Numbered from the stretch's first letter, positions 43,155 to 52,216 are shown. The stretch: DNA of 64,000 nt from CAZDAW01 sp964503685 (GCA_964503685.1 CAZDAW010000006.1:3430-67429); one strand, 5' to 3'. The notes: generated from the sequence alone by a model not told the origin. Numbers and translations: made by a program.

Positions 43155-44969
43155 CTAAAATTCTCCATAACCTCGTTCATCGTGGTCCAGGTTCAGGCGG
43201 TTAGCCGGCTGGGTCTCGTGCGCCCTCTGTCCGCTCTTGGCCAGGATGCGTTGCGCTGCGCTTTTTGAGGAAGAGTGCGCTATATTGCTGGCGGCAAAAC
43301 TCTCCTGCGCCGATTTTCCCTCGCGTTTCTTTAGCCGGAAGCGTTCCACCTCCTCGCGCAGGCGGTCTGACAGGCTGCCCAGTTCATCGGCAGTGCCGGA
43401 AAGCTCTTCGCTTTGAGCGCCGCCAGCCTGGGCGCCCTGGTTGATTTGCGTAATCGCGATCCCGATCTGCGAGAGAGCCTGGCTCTGTTCTTCGCTGGCC
43501 GCCGATACCTCGGCAGCCATGTCGCGCAGTTTGATAACATTGCGCGCTGCGTTTTCCAGAGAGGTTGCCACTTCATCTGAAGCTTTCACACCGTCTTGCA
43601 CCCGGTTGATCGAATTTTCGATCAGGGCGGCGGTCTCTTTGGCGGCATTCGCGCTGCGCTCGGCCAGGTTGCGCACTTCCTGAGCTACCACGGCGAAGCC
43701 GCGTCCGTATTGTCCGGCGCGGGCGGCTTCTACGGCCGCGTTGAGGGCAAGCAGGTTGGTCTGGAAAGCGATATCATCGATGACCTTCATGATCCTTGAT
43801 ATCTCTTGTGAAGATTTGGCGATGGCGTCTATCGAAACAGACATCGTCTTCATCTTGGCCTGGCTTTCGGCGGCTAATTCGGCGGTTTGTACGGCAATCT
43901 GATTTGCCACGGCAGAATTCTCCACGTTGGCCTTCACCTGGGAACTGGTCTCTTCTACATTGGAAGAGATTTCTTCGATGGATGCGGCCTGTTCCTGGGC
44001 GTTATTTGAAAGGTCTGCGCTGGCCGTACGCACCTGTATCACGCTCTGGTTAACCTGCTCTACCACCATGCTCACCTGCCAGAGTGTATCGTTGAGGTTG
44101 CTAATCGCCTGATCGATTCCGGCGCCGCTCTCCTGCAGCCGTTGAATCATCTTATTGAAGGATTTTGCCAACGTCCCCATCTCGTCGCTGGAGGAATACT
44201 TGACCGGTTGGGTCTGAATGGTAAGCTGCGAATTCAGGTCACCCTTTGCCAACGCCTGCGACACTTCGAAGAGGGCGCTCAGGTCTTTTTCTGCAATATC
44301 TTCAGCGGTTTTCGCCATCAATTGGGCCGCTCTGGAAATTGAACGCGCCAGGAAAAAGGCAATCAGCAGGCCGAAAAGCACCGCTACGGCGGTTACGATA
44401 TAAATTGTATTGATCGCCACGGCGGCATCTGCCTCGCTTTCGTCGTAAGCCGCTTTGGCCGTATCGGCATTGAGTTTCTGCAACGCAACTAATGAAGCGT
44501 CCGCTGAATTTATCTGTGGAACAATCGTTTTGTCGAGCAGTGCCATTGCCTCTTCGGTTTTGCTGGAACGACTTAGAGATAGGAATTCCTTGTAAGAAAC
44601 CTGCATTTCTGCCCAGTCAGCATCAAACTGTTCCAGCAATTTATTTTCTTCATCGGTAAGGTGTATCTTACGGTACGCTTCCAGCGAAGTTTCTATTGAT
44701 TCAGTCTCGCTGGTTAATTTCGTTTCGTAGCTATCCTTTACATCGCTCTCTTCTACCATCACATGCCGGATGAGATAAACGTAGTTCCTGATAAAAGCTC
44801 CCCGTAAATCGCCGAGGTGCTTAATTGCCAGCAGGTCGTCCGTGTACATTTGATTGAGCCTGCTGTTCATTTGGGCAACGTTGGAAATGCCAAAATAACC
44901 GACCACACCGGTCAATGCCAGCACGATAATAAAACCTGCCAAAAGCTTAATAAATATATTAATCTTCAT
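43155..44969 (-). CDS. Methyl-accepting chemotaxis protein
   Basis: A 604-residue receptor. Helix 1 at about 8-27, an outside four-helix-bundle sensor (28-185), helix 2 near 188-210, HAMP region near 212-285 and a long cytoplasmic coiled coil. The highly conserved signalling tip is DDIAFQTNLLALNAAVEAAR near 400-425. After a flexible Ser/Ala-rich tail it ends in GYGEF, which fits the aromatic pentapeptide used to tether CheR or CheB. GGAG lies 10 bases before the ATG at 44969. Its ligand is unknown. It is the only receptor in view. Confidence 0.95.
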   Translation of the reverse strand: MKINIFIKLLAGFIIVLALTGVVGYFGISNVAQMNSRLNQMYTDDLLAIKHLGDLRGAFIRNYVYLIRHVMVEESDVKDSYETKLTSETESIETSLEAYRKIHLTDEENKLLEQFDADWAEMQVSYKEFLSLSRSSKTEEAMALLDKTIVPQINSADASLVALQKLNADTAKAAYDESEADAAVAINTIYIVTAVAVLFGLLIAFFLARSISRAAQLMAKTAEDIAEKDLSALFEVSQALAKGDLNSQLTIQTQPVKYSSSDEMGTLAKSFNKMIQRLQESGAGIDQAISNLNDTLWQVSMVVEQVNQSVIQVRTASADLSNNAQEQAASIEEISSNVEETSSQVKANVENSAVANQIAVQTAELAAESQAKMKTMSVSIDAIAKSSQEISRIMKVIDDIAFQTNLLALNAAVEAARAGQYGRGFAVVAQEVRNLAERSANAAKETAALIENSINRVQDGVKASDEVATSLENAARNVIKLRDMAAEVSAASEEQSQALSQIGIAITQINQGAQAGGAQSEELSGTADELGSLSDRLREEVERFRLKKREGKSAQESFAASNIAHSSSKSAAQRILAKSGQRAHETQPANRLNLDHDERGYGEF

Positions 44970-44973
44970 TTTT

Positions 44974-45501
44974 TTACTCCTCCGCGTCTTTTTCTGCATT
45001 TTTAATTTCCTGCAAAGCAGCGCTGATCTGCTCCGCCTGGATTTCTTTATCTTCTATCAATCGTTCTACATTCAAAATGACAGTGAAGTTTTCGCCGATT
45101 TTGCCCAATCCAAGGATGAGACCCTTTTCGCCGCTCTGCCAGCGCGGGGGCAAGTCGATGTTTTCAGGCGGGATCGTGACCACATCGGTGACGCGGTCCA
45201 CTACCAGAGCAGTGGGGATGTTCTTCAGCATCAGCACGATCAGGGTGGTTCTGTCGTCGTATTCCCGCCAGGGCAACCCAAAGCGCAGGCGTGTATCCAT
45301 AACAGGAATGACTTTTCCACGCAGGTTTATCGCTCCGCGAATGTAAGCCGGCATATCCGGTATAGCCGAGATACGCTGCATGCCAACAATCTCCGTCACG
45401 TAGCTGATGTTAACTGCATTCATTTCGCCGGCCACTTCGAAGACCATGTACATATTTTCCACGTCTTCGGTGTCAATCCCCAGAAAATCTTTTTCGTTCA
45501 T
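44974..45501 (-). CDS. cheW: Chemotaxis coupling protein CheW
   Basis: A 175-residue CheW-domain protein (about 15-155) with YMVFEVAGEMNAVNISYVTEI at the start, IRGAINLRGKVIPVMDTRLRF near 55-75 and ALVVDRVTDVVTI near 105-120, all core CheW segments. It links the receptor to the CheA kinase module. It begins 12 bases after the Hpt protein gene. A charged C-terminal tail of about 20 residues (EIKNAEKDAEE) is extra. Confidence 0.95.
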   Translation of the reverse strand: MNEKDFLGIDTEDVENMYMVFEVAGEMNAVNISYVTEIVGMQRISAIPDMPAYIRGAINLRGKVIPVMDTRLRFGLPWREYDDRTTLIVLMLKNIPTALVVDRVTDVVTIPPENIDLPPRWQSGEKGLILGLGKIGENFTVILNVERLIEDKEIQAEQISAALQEIKNAEKDAEE

Positions 45502-45513
45502 AGAGTCTCCTTT

Positions 45514-47283
45514 TCAGCAATTCAGCACCGCATCCAGGTTTAACATCACCCCAATCCTGCCATCTTCCAGCAGAGCGCAGCCGCTGGCATTTTTGGAGTT
45601 GGATAATAAACCTTGTAATGGGTGAATAAGCGTCCGTTGCTGGCCTAAAAGTTCTTCTATTGCCAGGGCGCACATCTTCTGATTCTCCCCTTCCAGCACC
45701 ACAGCCAGAGATGGCAGCTCGTCCTTTTCAGGCGTTAAGAGACGCAGGGATACCAGCTCGCCTTCCAGCTTGACGAAGTAATCTTTGCCTTCTGCTGAGG
45801 AACGCACCAGATTCTGATCATTCAGGGTAACAATCCGGCGGATTGAATCGATCGGAATAGCGTAATAGATATCACCGATGCGTACATTCATGGCATTGAT
45901 GACCGTATCTGCGCGTGCGCCCAGAAGATGCGCTTTATCCTGCATATCATTAAGGGCATTGCCCATGTTCATGCTCACCTGTTTCATCGATTGGAAGTTC
46001 TTTTCCCAGTCTTCCAGCATATCGTTCATCTCTGCTATGGCTTGTTCATCTCCGCTGGCAAAGGCGCGGCGCACGCACATTGCCAGGTCATTACGCGCCA
46101 TGCGGCTGATCAGATTCTGTAAAATTGAATGATCAGCGATGATTTCTCCGCTGTATTCGAGTATCTCGTTGAGCGAATCCAGCGATACCATTCCCGCCTG
46201 CGCTGCTTCTTCAGCGGTTTCATCGATTACGATCTGGTCGCCCGTTGGAGGCGGTTCCACCGCCGGCTCTTCACCGAGAACAAATCGAGCTGGTCGCGGC
46301 GTCTCGTCCTGATCAACCGACTGACCGGGCTCATCTAACGCGGAAGGGCGCAACGCTTTCAGAGCCAGTGATAATTTTTTATACCTGTCTTTTAATTGCT
46401 TCAACTCCTTCTTTAACAAAGCTCCGCCGTGGGCCTCAATTCGGCGCAGGGTGCCCTCTAATTGTTCCAGCAACAACAGCAGGTCTTTATACCCCATGCG
46501 GCGGGCAGCGCGCTGCAGCGACAGGCAAGCTGCAAGGATTGTCTGGCAGGTTGTGGATTGTTCAGTCTGCTGTTGTTCACCTTGAGGTTTTGACTGGCTG
46601 GCGCTCAGACTTTGTAATGCTGTCTGCAAACGCTCCATCTCGGCGTCTGCCATCTCGAAGAAGATGCGCAGATATTGCGCGTCTGTTGCCGGGACCACTT
46701 TTTCTACGTCGGAAGGCAGGATGCTTGTGGGTATGAAAGCAGATTGCTCCTCCATTTGCTGATCATCAGGATTGGCGTCCTCTTCCTCTACATTTTGCGG
46801 GATGGGCGATTCGGGCGGCACTGCCCGCGGCGCATTCGCTTCACTCCCCTTTTTCCTGTCAATCAGTTCTTCCAATTGACGCACCATGTCTTCTGTAGTT
46901 TCGGGTGAGACATCGCAACGTTTTTCCAGCACCACAGCGAGCTGCTGACGTATCAGGTCAGTGGTTTTCAGAAGAATATCGATGATTTCTTCGTCCGCTT
47001 TCACTCCGGCGTCGCGCACCAGGGCGGCCAGGTTTTCGGCGTGGTGCGCCGTCTCTTCCAGCACGGATAGCCCCATCATGCGCGCTCCACCTTTCAGTGA
47101 GTGAATAGAACGAAACAGAACTGCAATTTGTTCGGCGTCTGAAAAATTTTTTTCCAGGCGCAATAAGGCGTCTTCGGTAAGATCGAGATTATCGCGCTCT
47201 TCCTGGGCAAACAACTGCCACAACTCGTCCATTTCGGGCGAATTGACGTTATTTTTATCAGACAATTCAGGCGGTCTTACCAT
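45514..47283 (-). CDS. CheA-type Hpt protein without kinase domain (P1 + dimer-like region + CheW-like domain)
   Basis: A 589-residue protein. Residues 20-145 are an Hpt (P1) domain with the phospho-acceptor His61 in RSIHSLKGGARMMGL. Residues about 215-310 form a second helical bundle resembling an Hpt fold but lacking a usable His motif. A CheA P3-like helical region follows (about 365-450), then a CheW-like P5 domain (about 455-589; YYAIPIDSIRRIVTLND, CALAIEELLGQQRTLIHPL). There is no P4 ATPase domain and no room for one. The missing kinase is encoded separately at 48593-49798 in the same operon, so phosphotransfer must occur between two proteins. Confidence 0.85.
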   Translation of the reverse strand: MVRPPELSDKNNVNSPEMDELWQLFAQEERDNLDLTEDALLRLEKNFSDAEQIAVLFRSIHSLKGGARMMGLSVLEETAHHAENLAALVRDAGVKADEEIIDILLKTTDLIRQQLAVVLEKRCDVSPETTEDMVRQLEELIDRKKGSEANAPRAVPPESPIPQNVEEEDANPDDQQMEEQSAFIPTSILPSDVEKVVPATDAQYLRIFFEMADAEMERLQTALQSLSASQSKPQGEQQQTEQSTTCQTILAACLSLQRAARRMGYKDLLLLLEQLEGTLRRIEAHGGALLKKELKQLKDRYKKLSLALKALRPSALDEPGQSVDQDETPRPARFVLGEEPAVEPPPTGDQIVIDETAEEAAQAGMVSLDSLNEILEYSGEIIADHSILQNLISRMARNDLAMCVRRAFASGDEQAIAEMNDMLEDWEKNFQSMKQVSMNMGNALNDMQDKAHLLGARADTVINAMNVRIGDIYYAIPIDSIRRIVTLNDQNLVRSSAEGKDYFVKLEGELVSLRLLTPEKDELPSLAVVLEGENQKMCALAIEELLGQQRTLIHPLQGLLSNSKNASGCALLEDGRIGVMLNLDAVLNC

Positions 47284-47320
47284 GGTTAATTTTTTCTGAT
47301 GATCTGCTGAAAGTAAATGA

Positions 47321-47725
47321 TCATTTCATACCCAGTACCTGATAGATCACTTGCCATAGCTCACTGCTGCTCTTTTCCTGCAGGTCGATAGATACCGACC
47401 CTGAAGGTTTTGCAACAACCGCATCGGCGCCAAGGCTGCGCGCCATCTGCGCCTGCGGCGAGCCGGGTTGAGCAATTGCACTCAGAATGATTACTTTGGC
47501 GTCGGTTTTAAGCCGCACGTGACGCAGAAACTCAAGCCCATCCATTTCAGGCATTTCTATATCCAGCAGAATGAGGTCGGGTTTTACCGTATCTAATTTT
47601 TCCAGCGCTTCTTTGCCATTACTGGCGAAGGCAGTTGCCTTAAAATCCGGATTAGAGTTGAGGAAGTTATAAATTACCAAACGCATTGTAGCTGAATCAT
47701 CGACAATCATTATTTTCTTCTGCAT
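47321..47725 (-). CDS. CheY-like response regulator
   Basis: A single receiver domain of 134 residues: IVDDSATMR near 7-15, phospho-acceptor Asp in LILLDIEMPEMDG near 55, conserved Ser/Thr in VIILSAIAQ near 83 and Lys in VVAKPSG near 109. There is no output domain, so it would signal by protein contact. It lies between CheR and the Hpt protein genes and is a likely phosphate acceptor from that Hpt domain. The wording around the Asp is very close to the CheB receiver in the same operon. Confidence 0.93.
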   Translation of the reverse strand: MQKKIMIVDDSATMRLVIYNFLNSNPDFKATAFASNGKEALEKLDTVKPDLILLDIEMPEMDGLEFLRHVRLKTDAKVIILSAIAQPGSPQAQMARSLGADAVVAKPSGSVSIDLQEKSSSELWQVIYQVLGMK

Positions 47726-47756
47726 TTTGCGAGCTCTCCTTCGTGAAGTACAGCGA

Positions 47757-48596
47757 TTATGATATTATTTTTCTCCACACACCATTGGATACTTTTTTCC
47801 AGGGTGATACGACGCCCAAGAGGGTTTCGGTTACACTGGTGAGCAACCAGCCGCCTGGTACTGTAAATTCGTATAATCTGTTTAAAATTTCCTCCTGTTG
47901 CTGCTTGTTGAAATAATAAAAAATGTTGCGACAGAAGATGACGTGAAAGCGTTTGCGAAAAGGCCATTCGGGGTTTTTTAAATTCAGGCGGCGAAACATG
48001 CACATCTCGCTGATGGCCGGAATAACCTGCCAGTGGTCTTTGTTGACGCATTTAAAGTAACGCTGGAGCACTTCATTGTCTTCTATATATCTCAGATTGT
48101 TTTTGGTATATACGCCTTTCTCAGCTTGTTGCAGCATTTTGTCGCTGAGGTCTGTGCCGAGGATGGTTGCCTGCCGTTGCGCCTGGTTTACGCCTAGGCA
48201 TTCAGCAAGCAAGATGGCAATTGTGTACGCTTCATCTCCGCTGGAAGTCGCCGCGCTCCAGATACGCCAGGTTTCATTTGCGGGGAGCTCAGGCACAATG
48301 CGGTGCGTGAAAAAATGCAGGATTTCAGCTTCGCGAAAGAAATAAGTGTGGTTCGTGCAGGCAGTTTGAATGATGCGGGTTTCCAGGCCTGGGTTTTGTC
48401 GTTCTTTTATCAGGCAAGTCAGCTCTTCCAGGTCTTGAATGCCGGATTGGTAACATACTTTTTGCAAGCGGTGAAACAGATTGGTTTGTTTATTCTCAGG
48501 GAAGTGTAAACCTGTGCGTTCCATTATCCACTGGCGCATGTAATCCAGCGCGTTGCGTTCTGTCGCCGGGAGTTCCATGAGAGTGTTCCCGATCAT
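47757..48596 (-). CDS. cheR: Chemotaxis protein methyltransferase CheR
   Basis: A 279-residue SAM-dependent methyltransferase. An N-terminal helical domain (10-75) precedes the family motif TNHTYFFREAEIL near 86-98, the SAM loop WSAATSSGDEAYTIA near 117-131, ILGTDLSDKML near 150 and IFCRNIFYYF near 220-229. It methylates glutamates in the receptor. Its start overlaps the CheA kinase stop by 4 bases. The SGDEAYT loop differs slightly from the usual SGEEPYS. Confidence 0.95.
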   Translation of the reverse strand: MIGNTLMELPATERNALDYMRQWIMERTGLHFPENKQTNLFHRLQKVCYQSGIQDLEELTCLIKERQNPGLETRIIQTACTNHTYFFREAEILHFFTHRIVPELPANETWRIWSAATSSGDEAYTIAILLAECLGVNQAQRQATILGTDLSDKMLQQAEKGVYTKNNLRYIEDNEVLQRYFKCVNKDHWQVIPAISEMCMFRRLNLKNPEWPFRKRFHVIFCRNIFYYFNKQQQEEILNRLYEFTVPGGWLLTSVTETLLGVVSPWKKVSNGVWRKIIS

Positions 48597-49798
48597 CGCT
48601 TCTCCGTGAACAGGGTATCGATGTCAAGAACGATGGCGACCTGACCGTCTGCCAGCAGTGCACACCCGGCAGCGCCGCGGATTGTTTCCATTTGACCCGG
48701 CAGTGGTTTGACGATCACCTGTTGCTGTCCGATCACGCGGGCGAATTTCAATCCGAAAGCGTCCTTTTCGGTTCCCAAGACGACAACAATCCCCTTGCCA
48801 TGATCTTCAACGGGGTTTTCAAAGCCCTTTTCTATCTGCATCGGCGCCGATTCCGCCTCGCCATAAATCGTGTGCAGTTGATAAAGAGGAATCCACCTTT
48901 CTTGCCATTTCACGATATTGTCGCCAATGGCGGATGCGCTGGCAATTTCCGAAGGAGTTGGACTGAATACCAGATTCACGGCATCGATTGGAATGGCATA
49001 TAAGCGCTGCCTTTCTTCTACGATGAGGCTGTCTAAAAAGGCCAGCGTGAGAGGCAGATGCAGATTGATGCGCGTGCCTTTCCCGGCCTGCGTCTCGATT
49101 GTGATCCGCCCGTGCAGCGACTGGATCGCGGTCCTGACGACATCCATCCCTACCCCGCGTCCTGAGAGCTTGGTTATTTCCTTTGCTGTTGAGAAGCCAG
49201 CCTTGAAAATGAAGCTCCAGACTGTCTCATCATCCGGTTCTTCATTCTCGCCGAGAATGCCCTGCGCTCGAGCTTTTTTGATGATAGCCTGCCGGTCTAA
49301 GCCTTCACCATCGTCTGCCACAGAAATACAGATCTCACGTCCTTTTTGTGTCGCAGAAAGCGTGATTTGCCCGACAGGCTGTTTTTTGTTCGCTATGCGT
49401 TCTTCTGGCGAGCGAATCCCGTGATCGATCGCATTGCGTAGCAGATGCATCAACGGATCGCCTAATCGATCCAGCACGGCTTTATCTATTTCGGTGTCTT
49501 CGCCTTCGAGAATGAGGTTACATGGTTTCTTTGTCTGAGCAGAAACATCACGCACGATCCGCTCCATCCGCCGGAATAATTCTCCAACGGGCACCAGGCG
49601 CAAAGCGGAGGTGCGGTCCTGGACTTCACGCATCAATAGTTCGAGGCGGTGCGTTTTATTGATCAGTTTTTGTGATTTTAATTCTGTGATTGAAGCGTCG
49701 TGTGTTATTGAAAGAACTGCTAAACCTAATTCCCCCACGAGATCCTGCAAGGTGGATACTTTTTCTATTCTCAAACGTACAAAGCTATCGTTGTCCAT
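48593..49798 (-). CDS. CheA kinase module (P3-P4-P5) without phosphotransfer domain
   Basis: A 401-residue protein that starts directly in the CheA dimerisation domain (FVRLRIEKVSTLQDLVGELG, about 1-70). P4 ATPase follows (about 80-255) with PLMHLLRNAIDHGI, VADDGEGLDRQ and LSGRGVGMDVVR, then P5 CheW-like (about 260-400; YAIPIDAVNLVFSP, FARVIGQQQVIVKPLPG). A full CheA has about 250 more residues at the front with the P1 His. Here the upstream frame hits a TGA five codons before the ATG. It is the first gene of the operon and should phosphorylate the Hpt protein encoded three genes later. Confidence 0.9.
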   Translation of the reverse strand: MDNDSFVRLRIEKVSTLQDLVGELGLAVLSITHDASITELKSQKLINKTHRLELLMREVQDRTSALRLVPVGELFRRMERIVRDVSAQTKKPCNLILEGEDTEIDKAVLDRLGDPLMHLLRNAIDHGIRSPEERIANKKQPVGQITLSATQKGREICISVADDGEGLDRQAIIKKARAQGILGENEEPDDETVWSFIFKAGFSTAKEITKLSGRGVGMDVVRTAIQSLHGRITIETQAGKGTRINLHLPLTLAFLDSLIVEERQRLYAIPIDAVNLVFSPTPSEIASASAIGDNIVKWQERWIPLYQLHTIYGEAESAPMQIEKGFENPVEDHGKGIVVVLGTEKDAFGLKFARVIGQQQVIVKPLPGQMETIRGAAGCALLADGQVAIVLDIDTLFTEKR

Positions 49799-50049
49799 CT
49801 CGATCTGTCAGCGTTTTTGGTAATATCAATGAGACCGATTAATTCCATTTTGATTTATTGAAAAGTGCTCTGTTTGGCGGGAAACTTCACTAAAGTATTT
49901 CCACAACCTCATGTCTCATTATAGAGACCAAAAAAGGGAGACGCTGTAAATGCGATATAAAGATAGTTATTTTTATCTGAAATTAATGGGTTATCTGGTG
50001 TGAAAATGGGACTTCACAGCAATCGACTGACTTCCAGGCGGATTCCCCC

Positions 50050-50886
50050 TTACCACTTTTCCTGTCGTGGGCGATACGTCGTTGTGGGCGGGCCAAATTG
50101 CCTGCGCAGATCGCGTAAGGCCGGCCCGAAGCTGGCTTCGAGAATCTCGCGATGCGTGTTCAGCATCACGGTGATATAGAGATCGTGTTTGAGCTGCTCG
50201 GTGATGGGCATGACGATGCCCAGATGAGCCGACCAGGCGGCCCGGCTTTCTTTCCCCATCGAGATGATGCCTGTTATGATTTCTTTTCCATCGATGCTGA
50301 TGATCATCCAACGCCCGCCGTAATCTTCTTCGATTTCTTTTGCGCCCGGCTCGTGGAGGTAAACCTGGGCGAAAGGCAGGTCGAGGTCTCCGTAAGAGAC
50401 GACCGATATCGCTACACCCCGCTGGGCGGCCGCCGCCAGCGCGTCGTAAATTTCTGCCGCGTCTTCTGCCCATATTCCCAGAAGAAGCACGTGCTCTGCC
50501 CGCCCGATGACCTCGCGCATCCGTGATAAAATCTCTTCGCGGCCGCGAATATCCCAGATGAGGTCCGTGGGCGTTTTCTGCTCCAGAAATTGCTCCAGTC
50601 CCTTTTCTGCCTGATCGAGCTGTTTCTCCATGATTTGGCGGCGAGATGCGATCAGCTCGGCGGGCGGCTTGGGCGCGTATTGAACCGGCTCGCCGTTGCT
50701 CACCAGCACGTCCCCTCGATCAACGAGATTCCCCAATACTTCGTAAATCTTGGAGCGCGGCACCCCCGAATCGCGGGCAATTGCATACCCGGTCAAGGGA
50801 GATTCGTGCAGCAGAGTCAGGTAGGCTTTGGCTTCATACTCGGTAAAACCGAGATTGACCAGTAGTTTTGAAATCTCTTCGCGCAT
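50050..50886 (-). CDS. TrmB family transcriptional regulator
   Basis: A 278-residue regulator. The N-terminal winged helix (1-75) is typical of TrmB: LVNLGFTEYEAKAYLTLL near 9-26 and SGVPRSKIYEVLGNLVDRGDV near 40-60. A coiled coil (about 80-110) and a C-terminal phospholipase-D-like sugar-sensing domain follow (HVLLLGIWAEDAAEIYDAL near 133-151). TrmB proteins sense sugars or related ligands and repress transporters. It is divergent from the EamA transporter gene, with two tandem palindromes between them. Confidence 0.92.
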   Translation of the reverse strand: MREEISKLLVNLGFTEYEAKAYLTLLHESPLTGYAIARDSGVPRSKIYEVLGNLVDRGDVLVSNGEPVQYAPKPPAELIASRRQIMEKQLDQAEKGLEQFLEQKTPTDLIWDIRGREEILSRMREVIGRAEHVLLLGIWAEDAAEIYDALAAAAQRGVAISVVSYGDLDLPFAQVYLHEPGAKEIEEDYGGRWMIISIDGKEIITGIISMGKESRAAWSAHLGIVMPITEQLKHDLYITVMLNTHREILEASFGPALRDLRRQFGPPTTTYRPRQEKW

Positions 50887-50908
50887 GATTTTATTTTACT
50901 CTGTACTA

Positions 50909-50967
50909 TTGACTCAGGCAACAGCAAGTGATATGATACCATAAAAGTAGCTACTACAGTAGCTACT
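50909..50967 (+). promoter_or_regulatory. Promoter with tandem palindromic operator upstream of the EamA gene
   Basis: TTGACT (50909-50914) and TATGAT (50932-50937) are 17 bp apart and read rightwards. Just after the -10, where transcription should begin, the self-complementary 10-mer AGTAGCTACT occurs twice (50946-50955 and 50958-50967), 12 bp apart. Binding here would block the promoter. The divergent TrmB gene is the natural candidate repressor (inference). Confidence 0.65.
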
Positions 50968-51009
50968 AAACACAATCAATCAGGGCTTTCACAAGAATAA
51001 TCACTTCCT

Positions 51010-51165
51010 GAAGAAGTTATCATCGCGAGCCGCCTCGCAGAGACGGCGGGGCAATTGGCATGGAGATTCGATGTCAGTCGCTTTGCGCAGCGTATTCCGC
51101 AGAGGCGCTCTTTCATCTCGGCGAGGCTCACTTCGTTCGCATGACAGCTTGTGGATGCAACGCCA
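51010..51165. repeat. Repeat element with family 2 core
   Basis: The stretch contains ATCGCGAGCCGCCTCGC, a hairpin-forming GC block, GATTCGATGTCAGTCGCTTT and GTATTCCGCAGAGGCGCTC, wording shared with the repeats at 10060 and 34770. It lies in the long 5' leader between the tandem operator and the EamA start codon, so an EamA transcript from the upstream promoter would carry it. Terminal inverted repeats were not found. Confidence 0.5.
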
Positions 51166-51210
51166 TACGACTTTGTGAAAGCCGTGAGTTAGTCAGTGAG
51201 GTTTAATCCT

Positions 51211-52137
51211 ATGAATAAGCCAAATCCGAAAATCGCCCTCCTGTCTGTGCTGGCTGCGGTGGTGTTATGGAGCAGCTCGTATGTCGTCACGAAAGCGGGC
51301 GTGGCAGATATCCCGCCGATCACTTTCGCGGTCATTCGCTTTTTATTTGCGGCAGTTCTGATGGGCGGGATGGCGCTGGCCGGGCTGCGCATCGAGCCGC
51401 TGCCGCGCAACGAACTCCTCCGTCTGGCATTGGGGGGCTTTCTTGGCATCACGGCTTATTTCTCGTTGCAAAATCTGGGCGTTCAACGCACCTCCGCTGC
51501 CGATGCGACCCTGTTAGTGGCTTCTTTTCCGGCAATCACCCTGCTTCTGGAAATCCTTTTCCGCAAGGCAAAGGTCAACGTATTACAGTTATGCGGGATA
51601 GCCATTGCCTTTGGCGGGATATATCTGATCATCGATCCGGCGACGGCGCAGGCCGCACCGGGCCGTCTGGCAGGCGACCTGCTGCTGTTGGCTACCGGGC
51701 TGGCCTGGGCTTTATATAATTTTGCAACCGAAACGGTCGTGCGCCGGCATTCGACGTTTACGGTCATCTTCTGGCAGACGATATTCGGTACGGCGGCTTT
51801 GCTGCCGCTGGCGCTGACCGAAGTGAGTTCGTGGCAGCCGCTGAATATGACCGGTCTGTTGAACGCCTTATACCTGGGCGTTTTCTGCTCCACGGCTGCG
51901 TTCCTCCTCTATGGGTACGGGCTGAAGAGCCTGAAGCCGGCGCTGGTGGTCAACCTGCTTAACCTGGTTCCGGTGTTCGGGTTGCTCTTTGCAATGATCT
52001 TCTTGCACGAGAGGATCGGTTTGGCGCAGATCTTGGGCGGGTTGATCGTCATCGGAGGCGTGACGTTGAGCGTCAGAAGCGCCTATCAAACGCCCCAAGA
52101 ATCCAGGGATCTCGATTCTGAGAAATTGAAGGTGTGA
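51211..52137 (+). CDS. EamA/DMT family transporter
   Basis: A 308-residue permease with ten membrane helices in two EamA repeats (about 8-140 and 150-290): SSYVVTKAGVADIPPITFAV in the first repeat, and GLAWALYNFATETVV followed by FCSTAAFLLYGYGLKSL in the second. GAGG lies 9 bases before the ATG at 51211. The family exports or imports small metabolites such as amino acids and nucleosides. A divergent TrmB gene and operator suggest substrate-controlled expression. Confidence 0.92.
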   Translation: MNKPNPKIALLSVLAAVVLWSSSYVVTKAGVADIPPITFAVIRFLFAAVLMGGMALAGLRIEPLPRNELLRLALGGFLGITAYFSLQNLGVQRTSAADATLLVASFPAITLLLEILFRKAKVNVLQLCGIAIAFGGIYLIIDPATAQAAPGRLAGDLLLLATGLAWALYNFATETVVRRHSTFTVIFWQTIFGTAALLPLALTEVSSWQPLNMTGLLNALYLGVFCSTAAFLLYGYGLKSLKPALVVNLLNLVPVFGLLFAMIFLHERIGLAQILGGLIVIGGVTLSVRSAYQTPQESRDLDSEKLKV

Positions 52138-52216
52138 TTGTGGAAGATAAATCCGCAGACTGCTTAAGCGGCCTGAGCGCCGGTCTTTTATGGCCTGAAG
52201 GTCTCCTTGAGAACAA

